NCBI GenBank assembly: GCA_024641305.1
Contig: JAHEDI010000003.1
Span: forward strand, 112,889 to 151,827
Direction: 5' to 3'
Length of the DNA stretch: 38,939 nt
Origin: a bacterium
GTDB lineage: Bacteria > Actinomycetota > Acidimicrobiia > Spongiisociales > JAENVV01
Under the pieces are notes generated by a model that saw only the letters and a program-made list of their open reading frames with translations, was not told the origin of the DNA and did no database searches. Shown here piece after piece: positions 30,615 through 38,842 of this stretch. Positions within the stretch are counted from its first letter, which is position 1; every line of letters starts with the position of its first letter. Made by a program: the position numbers and the translations under genes.

Positions 30615-31799
30615 ATGGCCGATAATTCCGATGACGACCTCCCCTGGGTAGGCGATGATGCCGACAAGACCGACCAGTTGAGCCTTGAGGAGATCGAACA
30701 CGTTGCGGACCCGGGGCCCGGTCCCAGCGAGGTCCCACCCCCGGATGACGACTTCCTCGGCGCTGATGAAGGATTCGGGCCCGGATCGAATCCGCTCGAT
30801 GAGTTTTCTCGGGACGACTATTTGGCCAAGACGACGACCGAATATCAGGACCTCGCCGAGGAGATTCGAAGGATCGAGACCGAGGCCGTTCAGATGCAAG
30901 CCGTGGCCGCCCCCTTGCATGGGATAGATTCGGGTGTCGTCGGGTTTGAGGATGTCACCGGGACCGTCGAAGTCCCGATTGAACGCACGAAACGGACCAG
31001 CGACCTTCCTGTACGAATCGTATCCGGGCTGGCGTTGGTGGCACTTCTTGTCGGTTCGGCCGTCCTCGGGGGTTGGTGGTTCGTGGCTTTCCTTAGCCTC
31101 GTCTCGATCGTTGCGGTCGGAGAGTTCTATTCGGCGACGCGAACCGCCGGGTATAAGCCAATTGCCTTGCTCGGACTCTTGGCGGCTATCGGTGCTCCAA
31201 TCGCAGGCTTCCGTGCCGGACCGGGAGGCGTGGCAGGTACGGTGATGGTTTCGATCGTCGGGGTGCTCGTGTTTTACACGATGCTCATCCGTGCAGACCC
31301 ACTCGACAATGCGGCCGTCACGATATTCGGAATTGTGTGGATTCCCGGCATGCTGGGCTTTGCGACGTCGCTCGCCAGAGTGGATGACGCCGCCCAACTC
31401 ATCATCGGTCTGGTTCTGATCTCAGCGGCCGTCGACACCGGTTCGTTCTTCGCCGGACGTACGTTCGGCAAGACGCCTATGGCGCCTGTCTTGTCTCCGA
31501 ACAAAACCTGGGAGGGCCTGGCAGGTGGCGCTGCGGGAGCGGTTGCCATGACGATGGTCATTTCGCTTCTCGACTACTTCTCCCTCTTTGAGCTGCCGGG
31601 CAGTTTGTGGCTTGGCCTGGCCATCTTCGTCACCTCGCCGCTCGGTGACATTGCCGAATCCATGATCAAGCGCTCGTTGGGCATCAAAGACATGGGATCC
31701 ATTATCCCTGGACACGGCGGCCTGCTCGACCGGATCGATGCCTTGTTGTTCGCCGTGCCGATCGGCTATTACGTATTTCAAGCCCTCGGCTACCTCTAG
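30615..31799 (+). CDS. cdsA: Phosphatidate cytidylyltransferase with acidic N-terminal extension
   Basis: A 394-residue membrane enzyme making CDP-diacylglycerol for phospholipids. About eight membrane segments begin near residue 133. The C-terminal signature SPLGDIAESMIKRSLGIKDM followed by IPGHGGLLDRIDALLFA is the CDS family pattern with its metal-binding residues. Residues 1-130 are extra relative to the usual 270-residue enzyme: acidic, Pro-rich and likely disordered (DDDLPWVGDD, PPPDDDFLGADEGFG), with one predicted helix around 75-98. The ATG is 3 nt after frr and no alternative start close to the first membrane helix has a better ribosome site. Confidence 0.93.
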   Translation: MADNSDDDLPWVGDDADKTDQLSLEEIEHVADPGPGPSEVPPPDDDFLGADEGFGPGSNPLDEFSRDDYLAKTTTEYQDLAEEIRRIETEAVQMQAVAAPLHGIDSGVVGFEDVTGTVEVPIERTKRTSDLPVRIVSGLALVALLVGSAVLGGWWFVAFLSLVSIVAVGEFYSATRTAGYKPIALLGLLAAIGAPIAGFRAGPGGVAGTVMVSIVGVLVFYTMLIRADPLDNAAVTIFGIVWIPGMLGFATSLARVDDAAQLIIGLVLISAAVDTGSFFAGRTFGKTPMAPVLSPNKTWEGLAGGAAGAVAMTMVISLLDYFSLFELPGSLWLGLAIFVTSPLGDIAESMIKRSLGIKDMGSIIPGHGGLLDRIDALLFAVPIGYYVFQALGYL

Positions 31800-31802
31800 G
31801 CC

Positions 31803-32948
31803 ATGCCGGCCGAGCTGGTTGTTCTTGGTGCCACCGGTTCAATCGGCACTCAGACATTCGAGGTGGCTCGTCGACTCGACATTCCGGTGGTTGCCATTGC
31901 GGCGCGAGGCGGGTCGGAGGAGCTTTTCAACCTCGGTCTGACCTGGCCAGATGCCAAATTGGTGGTAGCCGCTGCCACCGATGATGAGCGGGTCAGGTTT
32001 ACTGATGCGTTTGGCAAACGAGTTTCATTTGGTCCCGAGTCAGTCCAGGAAGTTGCCGCCACCCGCGAATCGGTTGTCATCAACGGGATTGTTGGGTCAG
32101 TCGGCCTGGCCGCATCGGTTGCCGCTATCGAGGCCGGCAATCGTCTCGGGCTGGCCAACAAAGAGAGCCTCGTCGCCGGTGGCCCAGTTCTCCTCGCTGC
32201 CAGGGCGCGTACTGGCGCCGAGATCATTCCCGTGGACAGCGAACACTCGGCCATCTACCAATGTCTGAAAGGTGAACGGGCCTCGGACGTGGCCAGGATT
32301 GTTCTCACTGCATCCGGGGGCCCCTTTCTGGGGCGATCTCAACGCGAACTCGAGACCGTAACTCCGGCTGAAGCATTGGCCCATCCCACCTGGGACATGG
32401 GCAAGAGGATCAGCATCGATTCGGCGACGCTCGTCAACAAGGGCCTTGAGGTAATCGAGGCACACTTTCTGTTCGATTTGCCCTTTGAACAAATCGATGT
32501 GGTGGTACATCCGCAGAGCATTGTCCATTCGTTGGTGGAATTTGTCGACGGATCTTCCAAAGCCCACCTGGGCGAGCCCGACATGCGCATACCGATTCAG
32601 TACGCGGTCACGTTCCCTCACCGGTCACCGGGCGGCCTGGCCCCGTTCGAACTGGGTGGCAAGACCTTGACGTTCCTGGAGCCCGATCGGGCCACGTTTC
32701 GGGCTCTCGATCTGGCGTATGAAGTTGGGAAGATGGGCGGCTCATCGCCGGCGGTATTCAACGCCGCCGATGAGGTAGCCGTGCAAGCGTTCCTGGAGGG
32801 ACGGCTCAGCTTTCTCGGTATCGTCGACGTGATCGAGCTAACCGTTTCAAGAATGCCAACGGTCAACCTTGAGTCTGTTGCCGATGTTCTGGCAGTCGAC
32901 GCCGAGGCCCGGTCTGTCGCGGACCAGTTGATTTCTCGGGCGTGTTAA
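31803..32948 (+). CDS. dxr: 1-deoxy-D-xylulose-5-phosphate reductoisomerase
   Basis: A 381-residue enzyme of the MEP isoprenoid pathway, converting DXP to MEP with NADPH. The nucleotide-binding loop VVLGATGSIGTQTFEV opens the protein, and the motif GLANKESLVAGG follows. The active-site segments PVDSEHSAIYQ, ASGGPFLGRS and HPTWDMGKRISIDSATLVNK are complete. It starts 3 nt after cdsA, and ispG of the same pathway is two genes downstream. Confidence 0.97.
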   Translation: MPAELVVLGATGSIGTQTFEVARRLDIPVVAIAARGGSEELFNLGLTWPDAKLVVAAATDDERVRFTDAFGKRVSFGPESVQEVAATRESVVINGIVGSVGLAASVAAIEAGNRLGLANKESLVAGGPVLLAARARTGAEIIPVDSEHSAIYQCLKGERASDVARIVLTASGGPFLGRSQRELETVTPAEALAHPTWDMGKRISIDSATLVNKGLEVIEAHFLFDLPFEQIDVVVHPQSIVHSLVEFVDGSSKAHLGEPDMRIPIQYAVTFPHRSPGGLAPFELGGKTLTFLEPDRATFRALDLAYEVGKMGGSSPAVFNAADEVAVQAFLEGRLSFLGIVDVIELTVSRMPTVNLESVADVLAVDAEARSVADQLISRAC

Positions 32949-32981
32949 CCTGACATCAAGCTCAGATTGGAGATCTGGCTA

Positions 32982-34091
32982 GTGGGTGGTGTCATATTGA
33001 TGATTGGCGGTTTGTTCTTCTTCGTGATGGCTCACGAAGCGGGTCACTTCATTGCCGCCAAACTGACCAAGATGAAGGTCACCGAGTTCTTTTTCGGGTT
33101 CGGGCCACGCCTCGTTTCGTTCGTTCGAGGCGAAACGGAATACGGAATCAAAGCCATTCCGGCCGGAGGGTACGTCCGGATTATCGGTATGAACCCGCTC
33201 GAAGAGGTCGCGGCAGAAGATGTCGGCCAAACCTACCGGGAAAAGAAGTTCTGGGAGAAGGCGGTCGTGGTGCTGGCCGGAGTCACGGTCAATATGGCGC
33301 TCGGATACCTGATTTTTTTTGGCGCGTTATTGGCGTACGGCAACCTGGTTGAGGCCGAACTGGTGCCTACCGTTTCAGCTGTTTCGGCCATCGAGGATGA
33401 AACAGCCAGTCCGGCTTTGGCTGCCGGCATCGAGGTTGGTGACAAGATACTTGCCGTCGCCGGCGTCGAGACCCCCGATTGGGACTCCGTGGTTGCGGCG
33501 ATCTCGGATCGTCCAGGAGAAACTGTCGATATTCTGATCGATCGAGCCGGCGAAGAACTCACCCTGACTGCCACGTTGGCCACCCGGGAGCCGGTTACGG
33601 GCGATGCGCGTGGCTTCCTGGGCGTTTCACCGTCGGAGATGGTTCCGGAGGTTGGTGTGATCGAAGCCGTCGGTTTGGCCGGCCGCCAAACCGTTGGGCT
33701 GGTTGGCCTGAGTTACGGTTTCTTGTGGGACATGGTCAGCAACCTCGATGGTCTCGCGAAGGTGTTTGTAGGAGGACAGCTGGCTCAAGAGTCGCGTCCG
33801 GTGTCGATCGTCGGGATCGGACAAATTGGTGCTCAAGCCGGGGATACGATTGGGTGGAGCACGATTGTCCTCTTCCTTGGATACATCAACGTGGTACTTG
33901 CCGTGATGAACGCTCTGCCCCTCTTTCCACTCGACGGAGGGCACTTTGCTGTGGCGCTGTACGAGAAGGTATTCAAACGTGAGGCGGATATCCGAAAGCT
34001 CATGCCGGTGGCGGCGGTGGTGCTTGGATTGTTCATCTTCATCGGAATCGTGTCGATTTACCTTGATGTCGTCGAGCCGATTCAGTTCTGA
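32982..34091 (+). CDS. rseP: Site-2 membrane protease RseP/RasP family
   Basis: A 369-residue intramembrane zinc metalloprotease that cuts anti-sigma factors and leftover signal peptides. The first membrane helix holds HEAGHF, the zinc-binding HExxH. A PDZ domain follows around residues 130-200, and the second active-site motif NALPLFPLDGGHF lies near the C-terminus between membrane segments. GTG 32982 is chosen because GGAG lies 9 nt upstream; TTG 32967 would add five residues and has no ribosome site. The stop overlaps the ispG start by 1 nt (TGATG). The dxr-rseP-ispG order is typical. Confidence 0.94.
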   Translation: MGGVILMIGGLFFFVMAHEAGHFIAAKLTKMKVTEFFFGFGPRLVSFVRGETEYGIKAIPAGGYVRIIGMNPLEEVAAEDVGQTYREKKFWEKAVVVLAGVTVNMALGYLIFFGALLAYGNLVEAELVPTVSAVSAIEDETASPALAAGIEVGDKILAVAGVETPDWDSVVAAISDRPGETVDILIDRAGEELTLTATLATREPVTGDARGFLGVSPSEMVPEVGVIEAVGLAGRQTVGLVGLSYGFLWDMVSNLDGLAKVFVGGQLAQESRPVSIVGIGQIGAQAGDTIGWSTIVLFLGYINVVLAVMNALPLFPLDGGHFAVALYEKVFKREADIRKLMPVAAVVLGLFIFIGIVSIYLDVVEPIQF

Positions 34092-35296
34092 TGTTTGAAC
34101 GTCGTATCACCCGTCAGATTTCGGTCGGCAATGTACCGGTCGGTGGCGGATCCCCGGTCAGCGTTCAATCCATGACGACTACCAAAACTGCCGACGTCGA
34201 CGGTACCCTCGCTCAGGTGTACGCATTGGCCGGCGCCGGTGCCGACATCGTGCGGATTACCTGCAACGACGTTGAGGCTGCTCAGGGTCTGGCCGAAATC
34301 GTTCCGCGTTCGCCGGTGCCGATCGTTGCCGATATTCATTTCCAACATAAGCTGGCGTTGGCCGCCCTGGAAGCCGGCGTCGCTGCGCTCCGTCTGAATC
34401 CGGGGAACATCCGCAACGAGACTCACATCAAGACCGTTGCCAGAGCCGCCAAGGATCGCGGCGTCCCGATCCGGGTCGGCGTAAATGGTGGATCGCTCGA
34501 TAAGGATCTTCTCGATAAGTATGGCAGCGCCACCCCGGAGGCCTTGGTGGAGTCTGCCCTCAAGGAGATCAGATACCTCGAAGACGTCGACTTTACGGAC
34601 ATCAAGATTTCGGTGAAGCACAGCCATGTACCGTCGATGGTCGCCGCCTATCGGCTGCTTTCCGATGCCGTGGATTACCCCTTGCATTTGGGGGTGACCG
34701 AGGCCGGCCCCCTCCCGGGAGGGATCATCAAGGGTACGGCCGGGATCGGAACGCTTCTCAACGAGGGGATCGGGGACACCATCCGCTTTTCTCTCACGGC
34801 CGACCCCGTCGAGGAAGCCAAAACCGGTCGAGCACTGTTGGAGTACCTGGGCCTTCGCGAGCGCAAGGGTCTTGATCTCATTGCTTGCCCGTCGTGCGGG
34901 AGAGCTGAGGTTGACGTCATCGATGTCGCCCGTCGCGCTCAAGCGGCTCTCGAAGCTGAAAACTTGCCCATTCAGGTGGCCATCATGGGCTGCGTCGTGA
35001 ATGGACCAGGGGAGGCTCGAGAGGCTGACCTCGGCATCGCGGCCGGTCGCGGCAAGGGTCACATGTTTATCAAGGGCCAGGTAGTCAGGGTGGTCCCCGA
35101 GGACGAGATGGTCGAGGCGCTCGTGGACGAGGCTCGCAAACTCGTCGAGCAGGGAGTCGAGGCCAGGTTGGCGGCCGCAGATGCCAACGCCGAGCAATTG
35201 AGCCGGCTGGTTCGCGAACAACTTGTCGAGATCCAGGGCGACGCCAACGATGCTGCTTCGAAGAGAGCCCGGGTCGCCAAGGTGGCGTCCAACTAG
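34091..35296 (+). CDS. ispG: 4-hydroxy-3-methylbut-2-enyl diphosphate synthase (flavodoxin/ferredoxin)
   Basis: A 401-residue iron-sulfur enzyme of the MEP pathway. The TIM-barrel part shows VSVQSMTTTKTADVDGTLAQ, VRITCNDVEAA and ALRLNPGNI. The 4Fe-4S cluster ligands lie in ACPSCGR and GCVVNGPGEA. After the typical end there is an Ala/Arg-rich tail of some 30-40 residues. The ATG overlaps the rseP TGA, giving translational coupling. Together with dxr it makes isoprenoid precursors. Confidence 0.96.
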   Translation: MFERRITRQISVGNVPVGGGSPVSVQSMTTTKTADVDGTLAQVYALAGAGADIVRITCNDVEAAQGLAEIVPRSPVPIVADIHFQHKLALAALEAGVAALRLNPGNIRNETHIKTVARAAKDRGVPIRVGVNGGSLDKDLLDKYGSATPEALVESALKEIRYLEDVDFTDIKISVKHSHVPSMVAAYRLLSDAVDYPLHLGVTEAGPLPGGIIKGTAGIGTLLNEGIGDTIRFSLTADPVEEAKTGRALLEYLGLRERKGLDLIACPSCGRAEVDVIDVARRAQAALEAENLPIQVAIMGCVVNGPGEAREADLGIAAGRGKGHMFIKGQVVRVVPEDEMVEALVDEARKLVEQGVEARLAAADANAEQLSRLVREQLVEIQGDANDAASKRARVAKVASN

Positions 35297-35359
35297 GAAC
35301 CAACCAGGGGCTTCCGGTGGGTCGGCTAACCTCTGCCGGAACTCACGAGGAGACGAATT

Positions 35360-37069
35360 CTGCGCTGGTCACAGGCCTTCATCCCAACGCTACGCGACGA
35401 TCCAGCCGAAGCTGAGGCGGTAAGTCACAAGCTGCTCATCCGAGCCGGGTTTGTCAGACAGCTCATGGCTGGCTCGTACTCGTTGTTGCCGCCTGCCATG
35501 CGGGTTCGTGCCAAGATCATGCAGATCATTCGAGAAGAAATTGACACTATTGGAGGTCAGGAGTTTCTGCTACCGGTGTTGCATCCGGCCGAACCGTGGC
35601 AACAGTCAGGTCGTTGGGACCTGATCGGGGATGAACTGTTTCGCCTCAAAGACCGCAAAGAAGCCGACCTCTGTCTGGCGATGACCCACGAGGAAATCTT
35701 CACAACTCTGGCCCTTGAGCTGAGCTCCTACAAGCAGTTGCCCCAGGTCTGGTACCAGATTCAAACGAAGCTGCGAGACGAACCGCGTCCTAAGTCCGGT
35801 GTGCTGAGGGTTCGAGAGTTCACAATGAAGGACTCATACTCATTCGATCTCGATCAGGCGGGGCTCGACGGGGCGTTTGCCAATCACTACACCGCATATC
35901 AGAGAATCTTTGCCAGGCTTGGACTGTCGGCGGTCCCCGTCGAAGCCTCGTCGGGGATGATGGGTGGGGCAGGTTCCGTCGAGTTCATGGTCCGGTCAGA
36001 TGCCGGAGAAGATTGGATTGTGGTCTGCCCAACCGGTGACTACTCCTCAAACGTTGAAACGGCTTCTGCGGTCCTTTCCCCGGTCGAAGATCCCACTCCG
36101 GCGGCGCTTGAGAAATTCGCCACCCCCGGCGTCAGAACGATTAAGGGACTTGAGGCATTCGAAGGCGGAGCGGCCGCGAATCGCCAAATCAAATCGCTGT
36201 TCTATGTTGTCGATTCCGACCTGGTCGTCGTTCTCATGCGCGGTGATCACAGCCTGGTAGAGCAGAAACTCCTTGACGGACTGAGCGTGGTTGAGGCAAG
36301 GCCGGCGACCGCCGACGAGATCTTCGCCGCTGTTGGCGCTCATCCCGGAAGCTTGGGGGCTGTCGGTGTCGAAGGGTTCCGGATCGTCGCCGACCTGGCG
36401 TTGAAGAACCGGGGGGGAATGACGACTGGAGCCAATGAGGACGATTTCCATTTCCGCAACGTCGACATGGACCGGGACATTCACGTTGACGACTGGCTCG
36501 ACTTGCGCGAAGTGCTTGCTGGAGAACCGTGTATCAATTGTGGAGCACCTCTCGACGTTGAGAAAACCATTGAGATAGGCCACATCTTCAAGCTTGGAAC
36601 CCGCTATTCAGAGCCGTTTGGTGCCACGGTGCTCGACGAAAATGGCAAGTCACAGTCGATATTCATGGGCTCGTACGGGATCGGCGTTGAACGTAACATG
36701 GCGGCGATCGTAGAAGCCAACCACGACAGCAAGGGCATTATCTGGCCGGTGAGTGTGGCGCCCTACCAGGTCGTGATAACCGTTCTCCGCCCTGAAGACG
36801 CTGATACCCTCGGCGCGGCGACCCGCGTGTATGACGAACTCCGACTGGCGGGCGTTGAGGTAATCCTTGATGACCGTAACGAACGCCCTGGGGTGAAGTT
36901 TGCCGACGCCGAACTGGTTGGTTTCCCGCTGAGAATCACGGTTGGACCGCGCGGGGTTGAGTCTGGCTTCTTTGAACTGGTGACCAGGGCGACCGGCGAA
37001 ATCGAGGAAGTCTCGGTTGGCGACATTGTGGGCGTGACGCGAGACCGGTTGGTTGGCTCCCCGCAGTGA
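35360..37069 (+). CDS. proS: Prolyl-tRNA synthetase (bacterial type), starting at CTG
   Basis: A 569-residue class II aminoacyl-tRNA synthetase with the editing (INS) domain of bacterial ProS. Reading from CTG 35360 gives MRWSQAFIPTLRDDPAEAEA, which aligns with the very conserved ProS start MRWSQxFIPTLxEDP. AGGAG lies 7 nt before the CTG. There is no ATG, GTG or TTG in frame between the upstream stop (35327) and ATG 35465, and starting at 35465 would delete the conserved first 35 residues. Motif 2 (PKSGVLRVREFTMKDSYSFD, abbreviated) and the C-terminal anticodon-binding domain are intact. The gap from ispG is 63 nt. Confidence 0.93.
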   Translation: MRWSQAFIPTLRDDPAEAEAVSHKLLIRAGFVRQLMAGSYSLLPPAMRVRAKIMQIIREEIDTIGGQEFLLPVLHPAEPWQQSGRWDLIGDELFRLKDRKEADLCLAMTHEEIFTTLALELSSYKQLPQVWYQIQTKLRDEPRPKSGVLRVREFTMKDSYSFDLDQAGLDGAFANHYTAYQRIFARLGLSAVPVEASSGMMGGAGSVEFMVRSDAGEDWIVVCPTGDYSSNVETASAVLSPVEDPTPAALEKFATPGVRTIKGLEAFEGGAAANRQIKSLFYVVDSDLVVVLMRGDHSLVEQKLLDGLSVVEARPATADEIFAAVGAHPGSLGAVGVEGFRIVADLALKNRGGMTTGANEDDFHFRNVDMDRDIHVDDWLDLREVLAGEPCINCGAPLDVEKTIEIGHIFKLGTRYSEPFGATVLDENGKSQSIFMGSYGIGVERNMAAIVEANHDSKGIIWPVSVAPYQVVITVLRPEDADTLGAATRVYDELRLAGVEVILDDRNERPGVKFADAELVGFPLRITVGPRGVESGFFELVTRATGEIEEVSVGDIVGVTRDRLVGSPQ

Positions 37070-37100
37070 TCAACCGGGGTGATCCGGTCTGGAAGGCTTC

Positions 37101-37109
37101 TGATATACT
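37101..37109 (+). promoter_or_regulatory. Extended -10 promoter of the rimP-nusA-infB operon
   Basis: TGATATACT (37101-37109) combines a TG extension with TATACT. The -35 region at about 37081 is poor. Transcription would start near 37116 and give a leader of about 100 nt before the rimP GTG. Confidence 0.55.
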
Positions 37110-37139
37110 CTTTTCCATACATCTTGGACGCTACGGACG

Positions 37140-37167
37140 AAAGTGGGCGCCCCGCCCGCTTTTCTTT
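37140..37167 (+). terminator. Terminator-like hairpin (attenuator) in the rimP-nusA leader
   Basis: AAAGTGGGC (37140-37148) pairs with GCCCGCTTT (37154-37162) over 9 bp including one G-T pair, with a 5-nt loop; the run TTTTCTTT spans 37160-37167. It lies after the promoter and before rimP, so it should reduce transcription into the operon. The nusA operon of other bacteria is known to be attenuated and autoregulated by NusA. Confidence 0.65.
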
Positions 37168-37221
37168 ATGCTCCAAATGAGGAAGATACGTCGGACAAAG
37201 ACGGCGTGGAGGCCAACGTGA
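37168..37221 (+). CDS. Possible basic 17-residue upstream ORF overlapping the rimP start
   Basis: Directly after the hairpin tail, ATG 37168 opens a frame reading MLQMRKIRRTKTAWRPT and ending in TGA 37219-37221, which overlaps the rimP GTG by 4 nt (GTGA). Six of 17 residues are Arg or Lys. The overlap matches the coupling used elsewhere in this operon. No strong Shine-Dalgarno precedes it, so it may be fortuitous. Confidence 0.35.
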   Translation: MLQMRKIRRTKTAWRPT

Positions 37222-37718
37222 GTGATGCTCCGAAGGAGCTATGGGAAGTGATTAGTGCCTATCTAGAGGCAGAACGGATCGAACTCGACGACCTTGAGTT
37301 GTTGGGTGGTCAGTCGCGCAAACGTTTGCGGGCAACGGTTGACGTGCCGGGTGGATTAGATGTCGATACGCTCGGCGAACTCACGGCCGGGATTTCCCGT
37401 ATTCTGGATGAGCACGACGTCATAGTTGGAGGCTACGACCTGGAAGTCAGCTCACCGGGTCTGGAACGAAAACTCCGACGTGCCGAGCAGTTCAAGAAGG
37501 TGATCGGGAAAGAAATAACGGTCAAAACCCGATTAGAAGTCGATGGCCAACGACGCCATGATGGTGTCCTGATAAGTGCAGCGGATGGAAATTTTGAAAT
37601 GAATATCAACGGGGAGGCCCGGACGGTCGGTTATGACCAGGTCCTCTCCGCCCGGGTGGTGTTTGTCTGGCCGCAGACCACCATGCCGGGCCAGAAGACG
37701 CAGGAGGACAGCGCATGA
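37218..37718 (+). CDS. rimP: Ribosome maturation factor RimP
   Basis: A 166-residue protein for 30S maturation. The N-terminal domain (DLELLGGQSRKRLRATVDVP, then ISRILDEHDVI) ends in the family signature YDLEVSSPGLERKLRRAEQF, followed by the SH3-like C-terminal domain with DGVLISAADGNFEM. GTG 37218 is chosen because GGAGG lies 5 nt upstream; the frame is open to 37143 but that codon sits inside the hairpin. It overlaps nusA by 4 nt (ATGA). Confidence 0.94.
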   Translation: MSDAPKELWEVISAYLEAERIELDDLELLGGQSRKRLRATVDVPGGLDVDTLGELTAGISRILDEHDVIVGGYDLEVSSPGLERKLRRAEQFKKVIGKEITVKTRLEVDGQRRHDGVLISAADGNFEMNINGEARTVGYDQVLSARVVFVWPQTTMPGQKTQEDSA

Positions 37719-38842
37719 AGATGGATCAGGCAGTGATGGACGCGCTGGATTTGGTCGCGAGCGAACGTGGTGTCGCCGTTGAAACGATTCTCGACGCGCT
37801 CGCCAACGCGCTCGTTTCCGCGTACAAGCGCTCACCAAGTGCCGCCGAAGAAGCCCGGGTTGTGATTGATCCCGACAGTGGCGACATTGTGGTGTATGCC
37901 CAGGAACTCGACGAAGAGGGCAATGTTACCGACGAGTGGGTCGACACTCCGGACGATTTCGGCCGGATAGCCGCCCAGACCGCCAAGCAAGTGATCTCCC
38001 AACGCCTCCGTGAGGCGAAACGTGATCAGGTATTCGATGTGTATCAAACCCGCGAAGGCGATTTGATCACCGGCATTGTGCAGCAAGTCGACCATCGGTA
38101 CTCGATTCTCGATCTTGGCGATGCCGAGGCTCTTATGCCTGGCTCGGAACGTATCCCGTACGAGCGGCTTGAGCGTGGCAACCGGGTAAAGGCGATCATT
38201 ATTGAGGTTCGTAACGATGCCAAAGGTCCCCAAATCATTGTCAGCCGGTCTCATCCGGACTTCGTTCGCAGGATGTTGGAACTCGAGGTTCCAGAACTCA
38301 TGGACGGGACGATTGAAATAGTCGCCATCGCCAGGGAACCAGGGCATCGCACTAAAATCGCCGTCAAGAGCAACGACCCGAAGGTGGACCCGAAGGGCGC
38401 TTGCGTTGGTGCTCGGGGTGCCCGGGTGCGCCAGGTCGTCAATGAGTTGCGAGGCGAAAAGGTCGATGTTGTCGAGTGGCGCGAAGACATCGGGCAGTTC
38501 ATCGCCGAAGCACTCGGACCTGCCAAGGTTCAACAGGTGAATATTTCCGAAGAGGACAAGATTGCCACTGTGATCGTGGCCGATCATCAGCTTTCACTTG
38601 CCATCGGCAAAGAGGGACAAAACGCCCGTCTGGCCGCACGGCTGTCCGGCTACAAAGTTGACATTCAGTCCGATCAACCCGCCCCGGTGGAAGGTGCCGA
38701 GTTGGCGTCGGCGCCCGCCGCGTCGGATGACATCGTTCAAGGTGCCTCCGAAGACGTGGCGTCTTCCTCGTCGGATGACACCATTCAAAGCGCGTCGGAT
38801 GACGCCGTTCAAGCAACGACAGACGGGGACGCTGAGGAGTAA
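37715..38842 (+). CDS. nusA: Transcription termination/antitermination factor NusA
   Basis: A 375-residue RNA polymerase-binding factor. The order is the N-terminal polymerase-binding domain (residues 1-125), an S1 domain ([40 protein letters not shown]), and two KH domains ([21 protein letters not shown] and [25 protein letters not shown], spans abbreviated). There are no C-terminal acidic repeats of the E. coli type. Instead residues about 330-375 are an acidic Ser/Asp-rich tail with an 8-residue repeat. The gene overlaps rimP by 4 nt and infB by 1 nt; the ylxR gene often found between nusA and infB is absent. Confidence 0.96.
   Translation: MKMDQAVMDALDLVASERGVAVETILDALANALVSAYKRSPSAAEEARVVIDPDSGDIVVYAQELDEEGNVTDEWVDTPDDFGRIAAQTAKQVISQRLREAKRDQVFDVYQTREGDLITGIVQQVDHRYSILDLGDAEALMPGSERIPYERLERGNRVKAIIIEVRNDAKGPQIIVSRSHPDFVRRMLELEVPELMDGTIEIVAIAREPGHRTKIAVKSNDPKVDPKGACVGARGARVRQVVNELRGEKVDVVEWREDIGQFIAEALGPAKVQQVNISEEDKIATVIVADHQLSLAIGKEGQNARLAARLSGYKVDIQSDQPAPVEGAELASAPAASDDIVQGASEDVASSSSDDTIQSASDDAVQATTDGDAEE
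38721..38812 (+). repeat. Degenerate 24-bp tandem repeat in the nusA 3' end
   Basis: Three copies of a 20-bp core, cgtcggatgacnycnttcaa, start at 38721, 38769 and 38793, spacing 48 and 24 bp; a decayed copy fits at 38745. They encode an 8-residue unit of the type SDDxxQxA. The repeat keeps the frame and ends just before the nusA stop. Confidence 0.85.

Noticed and set aside
30048..31397. A 449-codon open frame on the minus strand opposite frr and cdsA
   Set aside because: It lies antisense to two clearly recognisable genes, its translation has no family-like pattern, and long antisense frames are expected in GC-rich DNA.
34082..35221. A 379-codon open frame on the minus strand opposite ispG
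   Set aside because: The plus strand encodes a complete IspG with its cysteine motifs; the antisense translation looks random and is a codon-bias shadow.
36410..36417. G-run in proS as a possible frameshift
   Set aside because: The protein reads through without interruption and conserved motifs lie on both sides in the same frame.
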